In this document: positions 42,521 through 52,488 of the stretch, one piece after another
How positions within the stretch are numbered: the first letter of the stretch is position 1
How the letters are laid out: each line of letters begins with the position of its first letter
Assembly (NCBI GenBank): GCA_046328475.1
Contig: JAXLWN010000023.1
Location: 28,528 to 92,527, forward strand
DNA length: 64,000 nt
Source of the DNA: CADCWN01 sp046328475
GTDB taxonomy: Bacteria; Chloroflexota; Chloroflexia; Thermomicrobiales; CADCWN01
Reading direction: 5' to 3'
Made by a program: the position numbers and the translations under genes
The notes under the pieces: model-generated
Database searches by the model: none
What the model was told of the DNA's origin: nothing
The model's input: the letters and a program-made list of their open reading frames with translations, nothing else

Positions 42521-44209
42521 TCAGTCGGCGGGGCCGCGCTCGACGGGGACGGCGGCGGCTTCTTGCGGGTGGGCGCGCGGGGCGGCGAGGCCAGCGCGCC
42601 AGTTGACGCCGAACCAGCTGCGGCGCACGAAGCCGCCGAGCATGAAGAGGTGGAAGGCACACCAGCCGACCAGCCCGAGCTCGATGTCGCGGAGTCCGGG
42701 GAGGCGCACAAGGTAGATGACCAGCGCACCGAACATGAAGAGCCAGATGGCGGATTGCACCCAGGTCTCGCGCCAGTACCAGCGGAAGCGGTGCATCTTG
42801 CGCGTCACGCGATAGACCGGCTTGCGGCGCGGGCCGCTGGCCAGCGCAATGATGACGGAGCGGGCGTAGACCGGGGCGAGGCCGAGCCAGATCTGCCGCA
42901 TCCGCCAGATTGCGGAGTAGGGGAGGCGGTCCTTCAGGCAGATGAGGAAGATTTCGATCGAGAGGGCGTAGATCCAGAAGGGCGGGCCGTAGCTCGGGTT
43001 CATCGAGTTGAATGGGGGGAAGCCACCGAGCAGCCAGTGGCCGCTTTCCAGCGGGCGGAGGGGATAGACGCGGAAGAGGAGCGTGACCGCCTGGCTCAGC
43101 ATATTGAAGATGGCGCTGAAGCCGTAGACGTAGAAGAGCCCCATCTCGTAGAAGTGCAGCTTCTGCCGCAGGCGCATCCCCTTGAAGCCGCGCCAGAAGA
43201 TCAGGCGCATAGTGTCGATGGCCCAGGTGCCACGCTGCTTATAGACGTTCGGGATATCCTCGGGCGCGTGCTGCGCGACCGCGCCGACGATTGGCACGTA
43301 GGAGCCACGCCAGCCGCGACAGAGCGCCTCGATGCCCGATTGCAGATCCTCGACCAGATTCCAGGTGGGGAAGCGCCCGATCTCCTCCAGTGCCTCGCGC
43401 CGCCAGACGACGCCGGAGCCGCAGGGGAAGACGGTGTTCGACGCGTGCTTGCCGAACATCAGCCCGCGATAGAAATTCCACTCGCGGTTGCCGAACGGGT
43501 CGCCGGGGCTGACGTGGGCATCCTTGATCGTCTGCACGAAGGCGATGCGCGGGTGGCTGAAGAGTTCGCCCAGGCAGCGTCGCAGGAATTGCCGGTCGCC
43601 GACCTCGTCGTCCGCGTCGCGCGTCTCGACGACCGCGATCTCGGGGAAGCGGCCGTAGAGCATCGCCAGGGCGGAGTTCAGGTTGCCCGCCTTGGCGTCG
43701 CCGGGGCGGTCGGGCGAGCCGTGGCGCGGCGGCTCGTGGTAGAGGATGGTGGCGTCGGGGTAGGCGTCGCGCAGCCGCGCGGTCATCTCGGCGATGGCCG
43801 GGGAGTGCGCGTCGTCGCTGATCACCAGGCGCACTTTGCCGCGCGGCCAGTCCTGTTCCAGGGCGGAGACGGCGGTGTTGCGGACCATCCAGGGCGGTTC
43901 GCCGTAGGTGGGGATGAGGACGGCGACGACCGGCTCGTCGCCGGGGGCGACGAGGCGCGGCGGCGGAGCGGCGCGCTGCCAGTTATTGACGGCGGTGGCG
44001 AGGGCATTGATGGCGAGCAGGAGGTTGGCGATGGCGAAGGGGATGGCAAGCCAGAGCGCCCCGGTGTTGAGGTTGAGCAGCATCCAGGGGATGTAGGACG
44101 CCACGCCGAAGGCCAGGATGGCGGCACCCAGCCTGATCCGCCAGTTACCGGGGCTGATGAGGCTCACTGACCCTCTCTCTCGCGCATCCCTGGTGTCTTC
44201 GTCCGGCAC
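42521..44209 (-). CDS. membrane glycosyltransferase family 2, cellulose-synthase-like
   Basis: 562-residue processive-type GT2. Two N-terminal membrane helices (about 25-75), then the cytosolic catalytic domain: VVAVLIPTYGEPPWMVRNTA, first Asp in LVISDDAHSP, the D-x-D in VVETRDADDE, ED in WNLVEDLQSG, and Q-x-x-R-W-like KQRGTWAIDTMR. Four or more membrane helices follow (about 335-540). The layout is that of cellulose/hyaluronan synthase-like enzymes that polymerise and export a beta-linked polysaccharide. Start at 44209 is not certain (no strong ribosome site). Which sugar is unknown; no PilZ domain is present. Confidence 0.9.
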   Translation of the reverse strand: MPDEDTRDARERGSVSLISPGNWRIRLGAAILAFGVASYIPWMLLNLNTGALWLAIPFAIANLLLAINALATAVNNWQRAAPPPRLVAPGDEPVVAVLIPTYGEPPWMVRNTAVSALEQDWPRGKVRLVISDDAHSPAIAEMTARLRDAYPDATILYHEPPRHGSPDRPGDAKAGNLNSALAMLYGRFPEIAVVETRDADDEVGDRQFLRRCLGELFSHPRIAFVQTIKDAHVSPGDPFGNREWNFYRGLMFGKHASNTVFPCGSGVVWRREALEEIGRFPTWNLVEDLQSGIEALCRGWRGSYVPIVGAVAQHAPEDIPNVYKQRGTWAIDTMRLIFWRGFKGMRLRQKLHFYEMGLFYVYGFSAIFNMLSQAVTLLFRVYPLRPLESGHWLLGGFPPFNSMNPSYGPPFWIYALSIEIFLICLKDRLPYSAIWRMRQIWLGLAPVYARSVIIALASGPRRKPVYRVTRKMHRFRWYWRETWVQSAIWLFMFGALVIYLVRLPGLRDIELGLVGWCAFHLFMLGGFVRRSWFGVNWRAGLAAPRAHPQEAAAVPVERGPAD

Positions 44210-44433
44210 CGGCGCAAGACCGGGGACACGATGGTCGCGGGCGACGACACGCTCCGAAGATCAGTCCGCGTCACATTGCACACGCTCTAGTACGAACGAG
44301 CGCGGCGATCTATCACACATGACCAGCGCAAGGCGGGCTGTGCTGCTGTGCATGCGGGGGGATTATGGCACGACGCGCGGCAGGGCGACAACATTCATGA
44401 ACAGCTGCGCGGTGGATGCTGCCGCCACGAAAA

Positions 44434-44487
44434 GGTGCCTGTGGCGGTGTGGTGGTCCGCCCAACCACCCCGCCGCCACAGGCACCA
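44434..44487 (-). terminator. long hairpin downstream of the beta-helix/SLH gene
   Basis: GGTGCCTGTGGCGG (44434-44447) pairs with CCGCCACAGGCACC (about 44473-44486), and the inner GTGGTGG/CCACC pairs extend the stem to about 20 pairs. It lies 150 bases beyond the stop of the minus-strand surface-protein gene. The remainder of 44210-44635 shows no gene that I can support. Confidence 0.6.
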
Positions 44488-44635
44488 CTCAAGCATAGGG
44501 GTCGGAGCCCCCGTCACCATCGCCCATTCGAACGCCCGTTCAGTCCGACGTGTCGGGACGGATGACCCGCGCGACGCGGCACGGATGGCCAACTCGTCGC
44601 GGTGCTGCGGTTTAGCCAGACGGGCTATGTCGAGT

Positions 44636-47401
44636 TCACGGAACCATCTCGCCCGCTGGCCGCCCGTCTGGCAAGTACCCATCCATGCCCCAGTAGCTAT
44701 TCAGGGCCGCCCAGAGGGCCATGGCGAACCAGCCGCGCGTCGCGCCGTCATTCCAGCCCACGCCGCCCGGTAGGGCGGGCACGCCGCCGGTGTAGTACGC
44801 GAAGGTGCGCACGTCTTCCTGATGTGGGGCGGGGACGCCACTGTAGGGAAGGGGCGCGCCCGGCTGGGCGAGCCAGTAGCCCTTGGTCTTCATCATGCGG
44901 GTGATGAAGGTGATCGTCTGCGCGTAGCTGACGGCCTCGGTGGGGCCGTAGCAGGGGGAGGGGACGCCGCGCGCGGCGCAGGCGCCGCCGTCGTAGCCGA
45001 AGGCCACGCCGTAGTGCTGCAACGTGCCGACGTTGCGCCAGAGGCCGCCATTGAGGCCGCTCTGGTCGCTGAAGGTATTGCCCCAGTCCTCGCAGTCCCA
45101 GGTGCCACCGGCCAGGCAGGCGGGCGGGGCGAGGGTGGTCGGGGGTAGGCCGGGGCCATTGGGGGTGGCGCGGGCGATCAGCGCGGCCATCTGCGCCCGC
45201 TGGACGCCGTCGTCCGGGCCGTAGTCCCCGTTGGCGTAGCCCCGGATGGTGCCCCGGCTGGCGAGGGCGATGATCGCGGCGTAGTCCGCGCGACCCGGCC
45301 CCACATCGGGGAAGGTGACGGTGGGGGCGAATTCGGCCTGGACGGTGTGCGCGGCGTCCATGGTGATGGTCAGCGACGGGGCCCACCCCCGATAGACGCC
45401 GTCCACGAACCAGCGGGTAAAGGTCTGGACGCTCGCGGGCTGCGGCGCGAGGGTGACGACAGTGCCGAGGGCGTAGCCGAACGGGCCGCTCCCTGTGCCC
45501 GCCGGGACGCGCCCGACCGGGGCCAGCCCGATCGTCGCGACGGTGAGAAGTTGCTGGGCGGTCTCCTCGACCGCGCCGATGTCGCAGAGACCGCCGGCCG
45601 GGCGCGGGCGCGGGGAGCCGCGCTGGTCGGTAGCGATGCCGCACTGGGCGGTGGGGATGCGGTCGAGCGCGGGGGAGTCGGGGGCGAGGGCGTGGGTGCG
45701 GGTCGGCCCGCCATTATCGCGGAGGGTCGGGTCAAGCACGACCGCGAGCGCGCCGGTGAGCGTGATGTCGGTGCCGCCGGCGGGGCAGCCAGCGGCGTCG
45801 CCGACAACGTTGTAGCCCTCGCTGCTGAGAGTGCCGCTCCCTGTCCAGCAGTTCGCGCCATCGGGGCTGGTGTTGCCCGCGACGATGCTGCGCCCTAGTT
45901 TCGTGAGGGGGGTGTAGCTGCCCAACCCTACGGTGTAGACACCGCCGCCGTTCATGGTCGCGGCGTTGCCAACAAGCGTGACGAAGGAGAGCGTCGCAAT
46001 GCCTAGTTCTTCATTGACGAGGCCGCCCCCGCGCGTGGCGCTATTGCCGCTGATCGTGCTGTTGGTCAGCGTCAGCGTGCCCCAGCCGTTGTAAAGGCCG
46101 CCGCCCCGGTCGGTGGCGGTATTGCCGCTAACGGTGACGTTGCTCAGTGTCGCCGTGCCCAAGTCGCGATAGAGGCCACCACCGATGTTCGCGTGGTTGT
46201 CGTTGATCGTGCTGTCCGTCACAGTAACGGCACTACTGCGAGCGAGAAGGCCACCGCCATTGCCCGCGTGGTTGCCGCTGAGGGTGCTGCCGCCCAGCGT
46301 GGCACTGGTCGTCCCGGTCGAGGTCTTGTCGAGAAAGATACCGCCACCGCCACCGTTGGCGCTGTTGCTGCTGATGGTGCTTCCCGTCAGCGTGGCGGTG
46401 ATCGCGGCGGAGCCGTTGTTATCCAGCGCCAGCCCACCGCCGTCTCCCCCCGCTGCGTTGCCACTGACGGTGGTATCGGACAATGTCAGCGTGCCCCCCG
46501 TGGACATGTAGAGGCCGCCGCCATCGAAGCCGGCGGCATTGCCGGATATGATGCTACCGGTCAGCGCTACGGTGCCACTGGTGGTGTAGAGTCCGCCACC
46601 GTTCGTGAGGGCCTCGTTGGGACTGGTGGGCGAGCCGATGGTGCTGGTGGCCAGCGTCACTTTCAGCAGCCGGGAGCCGAGGCCGCTGTCGCGCACCACC
46701 GCGATGCCGCCGCCGCTGAACCCGGTGGAGGTGTTGCCGACGATCTCGCTATTGGTGATGGTCACGTCGGTGTTGCCGAAGACCTCGTCGATGAAGAGAC
46801 CCGCCCCGGTGCCGTACTGGGCACTGCCGCCCGCGACGTTGCCGCTGACGGTCACGCCGTTCAGCGCGATCACGCCGGAGGTGAGGTAGGCACCCGCCCC
46901 GCCGAGATTGGTCGCCGCCGTCCCGTTGGTCAGCGCCACATTGCTGAGGGTCAGATTCGCGCCCCAGCCGCGCAGGTTGCCGCCATAGGAGCCGACAGCG
47001 TGCCCTTTGGTGAGCGTGAGATCGCTGACCGTGACCATCGCGCCGGGAGCCGCAACGTGGGTGTCGATGAGCAGCAGCGGGAAGGTGTTGTTGCCCTGGA
47101 TGGTCAAGCTGCTGATCCCTGGGCCGGTGAGGGTGAGCGCGCGGGTGACGGTCGGCAGGCTGTTGGCCAGGGTGATCGTCCAGGGCGCGCTGCCAGGTAG
47201 CGAGAAGGTGATCGAGGAGCAGCTGGCATCGGCCAATTTCTGGCGCAGAGTGCCCGCGCCGCTGTCGGCCGTGCTGGTCACGGTGCAGGCCGCTGCACCG
47301 GCCGGGGCGACCGGGCCGATCAGCAGCCCACCGAGCACCATCAGCAGGATCAGAAACGCTCGCAAGTGTCGATAGCCGCGGCAGAGCATGGCGCACCTCA
47401 T
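44636..47401 (-). CDS. secreted beta-helix repeat protein with SLH motifs
   Basis: Surface protein of 921 residues. Signal peptide FLILLMVLGGLLIGPVAPAG (about 16-35). A long right-handed beta-helix follows (about 40-590), with repeats like VSGNTATDRGGGLYNGWG and ISGNSATRGGGLVNEELG. At about 590-625 DRIPTAQCGIATDQRGSPRP and CDIGAVE match the choice-of-anchor Q type end of such helices. Next is a short beta domain (LAPVGRVPAGTGSGPFGYAL, then FTRWFVDGVYRGWAPSL), then SLH-type motifs (ASRGTIRGYANGDYGPDDGV, CYGPTEAVSYAQTITFITRM). It is held at the cell surface and may bind or cut polysaccharide. ATG 47401 starts the signal; the frame is open to 47566. Confidence 0.88.
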   Translation of the reverse strand: MRCAMLCRGYRHLRAFLILLMVLGGLLIGPVAPAGAAACTVTSTADSGAGTLRQKLADASCSSITFSLPGSAPWTITLANSLPTVTRALTLTGPGISSLTIQGNNTFPLLLIDTHVAAPGAMVTVSDLTLTKGHAVGSYGGNLRGWGANLTLSNVALTNGTAATNLGGAGAYLTSGVIALNGVTVSGNVAGGSAQYGTGAGLFIDEVFGNTDVTITNSEIVGNTSTGFSGGGIAVVRDSGLGSRLLKVTLATSTIGSPTSPNEALTNGGGLYTTSGTVALTGSIISGNAAGFDGGGLYMSTGGTLTLSDTTVSGNAAGGDGGGLALDNNGSAAITATLTGSTISSNSANGGGGGIFLDKTSTGTTSATLGGSTLSGNHAGNGGGLLARSSAVTVTDSTINDNHANIGGGLYRDLGTATLSNVTVSGNTATDRGGGLYNGWGTLTLTNSTISGNSATRGGGLVNEELGIATLSFVTLVGNAATMNGGGVYTVGLGSYTPLTKLGRSIVAGNTSPDGANCWTGSGTLSSEGYNVVGDAAGCPAGGTDITLTGALAVVLDPTLRDNGGPTRTHALAPDSPALDRIPTAQCGIATDQRGSPRPRPAGGLCDIGAVEETAQQLLTVATIGLAPVGRVPAGTGSGPFGYALGTVVTLAPQPASVQTFTRWFVDGVYRGWAPSLTITMDAAHTVQAEFAPTVTFPDVGPGRADYAAIIALASRGTIRGYANGDYGPDDGVQRAQMAALIARATPNGPGLPPTTLAPPACLAGGTWDCEDWGNTFSDQSGLNGGLWRNVGTLQHYGVAFGYDGGACAARGVPSPCYGPTEAVSYAQTITFITRMMKTKGYWLAQPGAPLPYSGVPAPHQEDVRTFAYYTGGVPALPGGVGWNDGATRGWFAMALWAALNSYWGMDGYLPDGRPAGEMVP

Positions 47402-47500
47402 CGCGTGCCCGAGTCGGGCCTGATAGCGCGGGGCGTTTTGCCGCCCCGTGCTTCCAGCGTAGGCGGCGGCCGGGTGCGCCACCAGCGACAATCCGCACGC

Positions 47501-47548
47501 TGACTTGCACAGTTGACTTGCACAGTTGCGGCGGGGGTGTGCTACGAT
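47501..47548 (+). promoter_or_regulatory. 13-base direct repeat and promoter upstream of the NB-ARC regulator
   Basis: TGACTTGCACAGT occurs twice in direct contact (47501-47513, 47514-47526). The second copy includes TTGCAC (47518-47523), which with TACGAT (47543-47548) at 19 bases could be a promoter. The repeat lies between two divergent genes and may be an activator or autoregulator site. Confidence 0.45.
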
Positions 47549-47594
47549 CGGCGCGAGTTGCCCCATACGCCCCCCCTCGGACGGAGATTGCCCG

Positions 47595-50447
47595 ATGGAG
47601 GAGCCGCGATTCGGCGAGCTGCTGCGCCGCTTCCGCCTGGCCGCAAACCTGTCGCAGGGGGAATTGGCGGCGCGGGCGGGGCTGAGCGCCTATTCGATCA
47701 GCGCCCTGGAGCGGGGGTACCGTCGCGCTCCTTACCGCCACACGCTCGATGCGCTGGCGAGGGCACTCGGCCTCGGCGCGGCTGACCGCGTCGCCCTGCT
47801 CGCCGCCGCCCGAAAGCGACGCCTTGGCCCGGCCGATGCTGCCCAAGCTGGGTCGCCCTCCGTCGCCACCGACGCTCCGGCGCGTGGCCCGGAACTGGAG
47901 GCTCCGGTTCAAGAGCCTCCGGACCCGGCCATGCACGATGCCGGGCTGATCGGGCGCGAGGGGCCGTTCGCCGAGGTGGGCGCGCTGCTGCGCTACGCCG
48001 GGGTGCGCCTGCTGACCATCACCGGGCTGGGGGGCGTGGGCAAGACGAGGCTCGCCCTGGCGCTTGCCCACGCGCTCGCCCCCGGCCTGCCCGATGGGGC
48101 CGTCCTGGTGGCACTGAGCGATCTGCGCGATCCGGGGCAGGTGCCAGCACAGATCGGCCGCGCGCTCGACCTACCCGACCGCGCGCTCGACCCGACGGCG
48201 GCGCTGCGCGAGCATCTGGCGGCGCGGCGGATCTTGCTGGTGCTCGACAACCTGGAGCATCTGCTCCCGGCCACGCCACTCGTGGCCGATTTACTCGACG
48301 CCTGCCCTGGATTGCTCGTCCTGGCGACGAGTCGCGCGCCGCTGCACCTGGCGCGGGAGCGGGTCTACGAGCTGCCGCCGCTGAGCTTCCCGGACCCGGA
48401 GCGGGCGATTGCCCCGGCAATGCTGGCCGACTATGGCGCACCCGCGCTCTTCGTCGCTCGCGCCCGCGCGACACGCCCGGAGTTCACCGTGACGGCGGCG
48501 AACGTGGCAACCGTGGCGGCGATCTGCGCGCGGCTGGAGGGGTTGCCGCTGGCGATCGAGTTGGCGGCGGCGCGGCTGGCGGTGCTGGCCCCGGCGGATC
48601 TGCTGGCGCGGCTCGCGGTGCGGCTGCCGCTGCTGACGCGCGGGGGGCGCGACCTACCCGACCGCCAGCGCACCCTGCGCGCGACGCTCGACTGGAGCCA
48701 CGATCTGCTGAATGAAGAGGAGCGGGCGCTTTTCCGGCGGCTGGCCGCGTTCAGCGGCGGGGCCGACCGCGTCGCGCTCGCGACCGTCTGCGGCGCGCAC
48801 GAGGCGACGGATGTACCAGGTGAGGGGATCGACGGGCTGGTACGCCACGGATTGGTGCGGCGGGAGTTCGCCGGTGCGGAAGGATCGCCCCGCTATACCA
48901 TGCTGGAGACGGTGCGCGAGTATGCCGCCGAGCAACTGGCCGCAGTTGGGGAGGTGGTGGCGCTGTGCCGCCGACATGCGGGCCACTTTCTGGCGCTCGC
49001 GGAGGAGGCTGCGCCGCACTTGACCGGGGCCGAGCAGGCGCGCTGGGGCGCGCGACTGGCGGTGGATCAGGAGAACCTGCGCGCGGCGCTCCGCTGGGCA
49101 ATCGACACCGGCGACGCCGGAACCGCGCACCGGCTAGCGGCGGCGATCTGGCGCTTCTGGTATCAGGCGGGACACTTCGCCGAGGGTCGCCGCTGGCTCG
49201 GGGCGGTCCTGGGGATGGGGGAGAGCGAGGCCATCGCTCCGGGGGTGCGCGCGACGGTGCTGCGCGCCGCCGGTGGGCTGGCGCTGATGCAGGCCGACTA
49301 TGCCCCGGCGCGGGTCCACCTGCGGGCGGCGCTGGCGACCGCGCGCGAGGCGGGGGACGCGGCGGGCGCGGCCACGGCGCTCGACTACCTGGCGCTGATG
49401 GCGAAGGATCAGGCCGACTACCACGAGGCGTTGCGGTTGTATGAGGAGGTGCTCGCGGAGCGGCGGAGCATCGGCGACCCACGAGCCCTCGCCGCCACGC
49501 TCAACAATCTCGGCGCGGCGTATGACGGCTTGAGCGACTATCGCCGTTCTGCCGTCGCGTTCGAGGAGAGCCTGGCGCTGAGCCGGTCGACCGGGGATGT
49601 GAACACCCTGATCGTCACCCTGAGCAACCTGGGCAACGCGCTGTCGCAGCTCGGGGATCTCGTGCGTGCCCGCGCGCTGAATGAGGAAGCGCTGGCGCTG
49701 GCGCGACGACTCGGCGAACGCCAGCACGCGGCGTTCGCGCTGACCAACCTGGGGACGATCGCGCTCGACTGGGGGGATACCGCGACGGCGCTCGATTACC
49801 TGCGCGAGGCGCTGGCCTTGCGGCGCGAGTTGGGGGTGCGGTCCAATGTCGCGCTGGCGCTCAGCAACCTGGCCGAGGCGTCGCGCCTGGCCGGGGAGCG
49901 CGAGGCGGCGGCGGCGCTGCTCGCCGAGAGCCTGGCGTTGTCCGAGGAACTGGACAATGGGTGGAATCGCGGGGTCGCGCTGCTGCACCGGGGCATGTTG
50001 GCCCAGGATGCCGGGGCAGCGGGCGCAGTGGACGACTTCCGCGCCGCGCTGGCGCAGTTTCGGGGGACCGACACGGGCTGGGGGATGGTGAGCGCGCTCA
50101 ATCGCCTGGGCGGGCTGACCGCCGACCCGGCCGAGGCGGCGGTGTGCTTCCGCGAGAGCCTGGAACGGTGCGCGGCGATGGGGCACCAGCGGCTCGGGGC
50201 GGAGGCAATGGAAGGGTTGGCGGCGGTCGCGCTGGCGGAGGGCGATGCGACGCGGGCGGCGCGGCTGCTCGGCGCTGCCGATGGCATTCGCGACCGGCTC
50301 GCCGCGCCGCGCGAGCCGAAATGGGCGGAGCGTTGCACCCGTATCGCCGAGGCCGCACGGTTGGCGCTGGGAGAGGCGGCGTTCGTCGCCGCGCAGGCGA
50401 CGGGGCGCGAGCTCGACTTGCTGGCGGCTGCGGCGATCGCCGGGTGA
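47595..50447 (+). CDS. large XRE / NB-ARC / TPR transcription regulator
   Basis: 950-residue signal-transduction ATPase. Order: XRE helix-turn-helix (residues 5-60: FGELLRRFRLAANLSQGELA, ARAGLSAYSISALERGYR), linker, NB-ARC/AAA-type ATPase with Walker A ITGLGGVGKTRLALALAHAL (about 138-157) and Walker B RRILLVLDNLEHLLPA (about 213-228), a winged-helix-like part with DRQRTLRATLDWSHDLLNEE, and a C-terminal superhelix of at least ten TPR repeats (for example ALAATLNNLGAAYDGLSDY). Such proteins are found as AfsR/SARP- or LuxR-like regulators responding to unknown ligands. ATG 47595 has GGAG upstream. Divergent from the surface-protein gene. Confidence 0.92.
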   Translation: MEEPRFGELLRRFRLAANLSQGELAARAGLSAYSISALERGYRRAPYRHTLDALARALGLGAADRVALLAAARKRRLGPADAAQAGSPSVATDAPARGPELEAPVQEPPDPAMHDAGLIGREGPFAEVGALLRYAGVRLLTITGLGGVGKTRLALALAHALAPGLPDGAVLVALSDLRDPGQVPAQIGRALDLPDRALDPTAALREHLAARRILLVLDNLEHLLPATPLVADLLDACPGLLVLATSRAPLHLARERVYELPPLSFPDPERAIAPAMLADYGAPALFVARARATRPEFTVTAANVATVAAICARLEGLPLAIELAAARLAVLAPADLLARLAVRLPLLTRGGRDLPDRQRTLRATLDWSHDLLNEEERALFRRLAAFSGGADRVALATVCGAHEATDVPGEGIDGLVRHGLVRREFAGAEGSPRYTMLETVREYAAEQLAAVGEVVALCRRHAGHFLALAEEAAPHLTGAEQARWGARLAVDQENLRAALRWAIDTGDAGTAHRLAAAIWRFWYQAGHFAEGRRWLGAVLGMGESEAIAPGVRATVLRAAGGLALMQADYAPARVHLRAALATAREAGDAAGAATALDYLALMAKDQADYHEALRLYEEVLAERRSIGDPRALAATLNNLGAAYDGLSDYRRSAVAFEESLALSRSTGDVNTLIVTLSNLGNALSQLGDLVRARALNEEALALARRLGERQHAAFALTNLGTIALDWGDTATALDYLREALALRRELGVRSNVALALSNLAEASRLAGEREAAAALLAESLALSEELDNGWNRGVALLHRGMLAQDAGAAGAVDDFRAALAQFRGTDTGWGMVSALNRLGGLTADPAEAAVCFRESLERCAAMGHQRLGAEAMEGLAAVALAEGDATRAARLLGAADGIRDRLAAPREPKWAERCTRIAEAARLALGEAAFVAAQATGRELDLLAAAAIAG

Positions 50448-50448
50448 G

Positions 50449-51753
50449 TCAGTCGCCGTCGGCTGCGGCGGGGGTGGGGGCGGCGGGTTCGGGCGCGGCG
50501 GATGCGGTGGCGCGGCGGCCGAGCGCGAACCAGGCCCAGGCGAGCAGGAGGAGGTAGAGCACGCCGTTGAGGATGAAGATGGCGCGGAGGTCGGTCCAGC
50601 GGGCGATCGCGCCGCTGGCGAAGGGGCTGACCGCCGAGCCGAGCATGCCGATCCCGGCGAGGGTGCTGAACGCGCCCATCTTGGCGTCGTGGGGCAACTC
50701 GCGCCCGCCGATGGCGTAGCAGAGGGTGAGGGCACCGCCCGCGAAGAGGCCGAGCAGGACGCGCAGGACGAGGAATTGCCCCCAGTTGCCGACGAAGGCG
50801 ATCGGCAGGCAGAAGAGCGCGCCCGCCGCCAGGGAGATGAGCAGGAGGGGTCGCGGCTGGCGCTTGCTGGAGAGGCGACCCATCGCGGCGGCGGCGACGG
50901 TGCCCGCCAGCGCGCCGAGCGTGCCGACGAGGCCGGTGATCAGGCCGAGCCGCGCCTCGGGGGCGCCGATGGTGGCGAGGTAGAGGGGGAGGAGCGGGCC
51001 GAACGAGCGATCCACGAACTGGGTGATGAAGATGGCGACCAGCAGGCCGACGAAGATCGGCAGGTGGAGGTAGTCGCGCATCCGGCCGCGCCGCTTCGCG
51101 GGGCGATGCGGGGTGGAGCTGTCGGCGGTTGCGCCCTGTTCGGCGGCCTCGTGGTAGGCGAAGTAGACGACGAGCGCCGCCGCCGCGCAGAAGGCCGCCG
51201 CGAGGTTGAAGGAGCCGCGCAGCCCGACCCAGTCCACAACGACCCCGCCGAGGAAGGGTGCGGCGACGCCGCTGGAGAGGATCGTGGCCTGGAGCAGGCC
51301 GACGGCCTCGCCGACCTGCTCGCGCGGGGCGATGGTGGAGGCGAGCGCCATGGTGATCGTGCTGACGCTGCCGAGTCCGCCGATCAGCACGCGGAGGATG
51401 AAGAGCTGGTAGACATCGCGCACGAGGCCCATCAGGACGAGGATGACGACGAAGTTGAGCAGGGAGATCTGGAGGACGAGCTTGCGGCCGTGGCGCTCGG
51501 CGATGCCGCCCCACCAGGGGGCGAGCAGGCCGGAGATGAGCGGGCTGATGCCGAAGATGATCCCGGACCAGAGGGCGGCGTCGCCGGTGTCGGTGACGCC
51601 GAGCTGCTTGATATAGAGCGGGAGGAAGGGCATGACGAAGGTGAAGCCGCTGAAGGAGACGAAGACGGCCAGCATCACCACGTAGAGGTTGCGCCGCCAG
51701 GCTTCGTCGGGCCAGAGCCAGGCGGGGACCGGGCGGGATGCTGGGGTGGGCAT
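50449..51753 (-). CDS. MFS transporter, multidrug-efflux type
   Basis: 434-residue twelve-helix major facilitator. N-terminal helix VVMLAVFVSFSGFTFVMPFL, loop motif GGIAERHGRKLVLQ, GGVVVDWVGLRGSF, and second-half repeat GRLSSKRQPRPLLL. ATG 51751-51753 follows AGGAGG at nine bases. Stop is separated by one base from the stop of the convergent regulator gene. It is a paralogue of the exporter at 19180. Substrate unknown. Confidence 0.9.
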   Translation of the reverse strand: MPTPASRPVPAWLWPDEAWRRNLYVVMLAVFVSFSGFTFVMPFLPLYIKQLGVTDTGDAALWSGIIFGISPLISGLLAPWWGGIAERHGRKLVLQISLLNFVVILVLMGLVRDVYQLFILRVLIGGLGSVSTITMALASTIAPREQVGEAVGLLQATILSSGVAAPFLGGVVVDWVGLRGSFNLAAAFCAAAALVVYFAYHEAAEQGATADSSTPHRPAKRRGRMRDYLHLPIFVGLLVAIFITQFVDRSFGPLLPLYLATIGAPEARLGLITGLVGTLGALAGTVAAAAMGRLSSKRQPRPLLLISLAAGALFCLPIAFVGNWGQFLVLRVLLGLFAGGALTLCYAIGGRELPHDAKMGAFSTLAGIGMLGSAVSPFASGAIARWTDLRAIFILNGVLYLLLLAWAWFALGRRATASAAPEPAAPTPAAADGD

Positions 51754-51787
51754 GGTGGGGTGCCTCCTCTCGGGCGCAGTGTAGCAT

Positions 51788-51990
51788 GAGTGCTGAGTGC
51801 TGAGTGCTGAGTGCTGAGTGGGTCTGTGCGTTCGTGCGTTTGGGTGTAAGTGCGTTACGTGTAAGCGCGCTCCCTCGCTTACGTGGGTGAAAAGTAGGTT
51901 TGTTTTTGCATTTTCACTTTTTTCTGCTCCTTCTCCTGACGCGGGGTGGGGCGGGGAGTGAAGGGAGAGGGGTGAAGGGTGAAGGGCGAG
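51788..51990. repeat. 7- and 8-base repeats (GTGCTGA, TGCGTTCG, GTGAAGG units)
   Basis: Four GTGCTGA units (51791-51818), then TGCGTTCG/TGCGTTTG units (51827-51842) and related GTGTAAG pieces, then GTGAAGG units (51958-51987). Located just upstream of the MFS exporter gene. The spacer 51754-52488 holds only repeats. Confidence 0.82.
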
Positions 51991-51995
51991 AGGAG

Positions 51996-52121
51996 GCCCC
52001 CCTCCATCCCCCGAATGCTTGGGGGACTTTAAGGCGGTGGTGATAGCGAAATCAGGGAGTTGGGGCGAGCGGGATGGCCCCCTAAATCCCCCACATGTGG
52101 GGGACTTTAACGTGGTGGTGA
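51996..52121. repeat. two copies of a CCCCC...GGGGGACTTTAA palindrome
   Basis: Copy 1 at 51996-52043 has ATCCCCCGAATGCTTGGGGG then ACTTTAAGGCGGTGGTGA. Copy 2 at 52075-52121 has ATCCCCCACATGTGGGGG then ACTTTAACGTGGTGGTGA. They are 79 bases apart in the same orientation. Hairpins of this look are frequent between genes in cyanobacteria and Chloroflexota. Confidence 0.85.
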
Positions 52122-52205
52122 GTGACGGTGTGTGGTTGTTCATGGTGGCTCCTCCGTCGTTGGTCACGGTGTGGGCGTTTGGCGGCGCGGGTGCCGTCCC
52201 CACGC

Positions 52206-52230
52206 GGGCGGGTCGGTGACCCGCCCCTAC
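52206..52230. repeat. GGGCG...CGCCCCTAC hairpin element, copy 1
   Basis: GGGCGGGTC-GGT-GACCCGCCC followed by CTAC. Same design as the element at 57241-57265, with a different stem sequence. Confidence 0.75.
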
Positions 52231-52488
52231 CGGCGGGTGGCGAGGGTGGGGGCGGATGCCGCACGGCGCAGGGCGTTCAGTTGAATGCCCTGCAATGTAC
52301 CGGACCCGTGGGAGGGGGCGGATCATGCCACATTGGTGAGAGGTGGTGGGTTCTGTTGCTCAGGGTGAGGCAGAAGGTGACGAACCGCATCCTGGCTGGG
52401 TGCGGTTCGTTCGGGGTGTTGCGTTGGCTGCGCTGGCTGTCTGCTGGCTTTGCCGGTAGGGGCAGTGACGATCTGGATTGAATGAGGG

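Noticed and set aside
44530..44541. GAACGCCCGTTC as a second LexA box
   Set aside because: It fits GAAC-N4-GTTC only loosely, is not near a promoter, and lies 320 bases from the nearest gene start.
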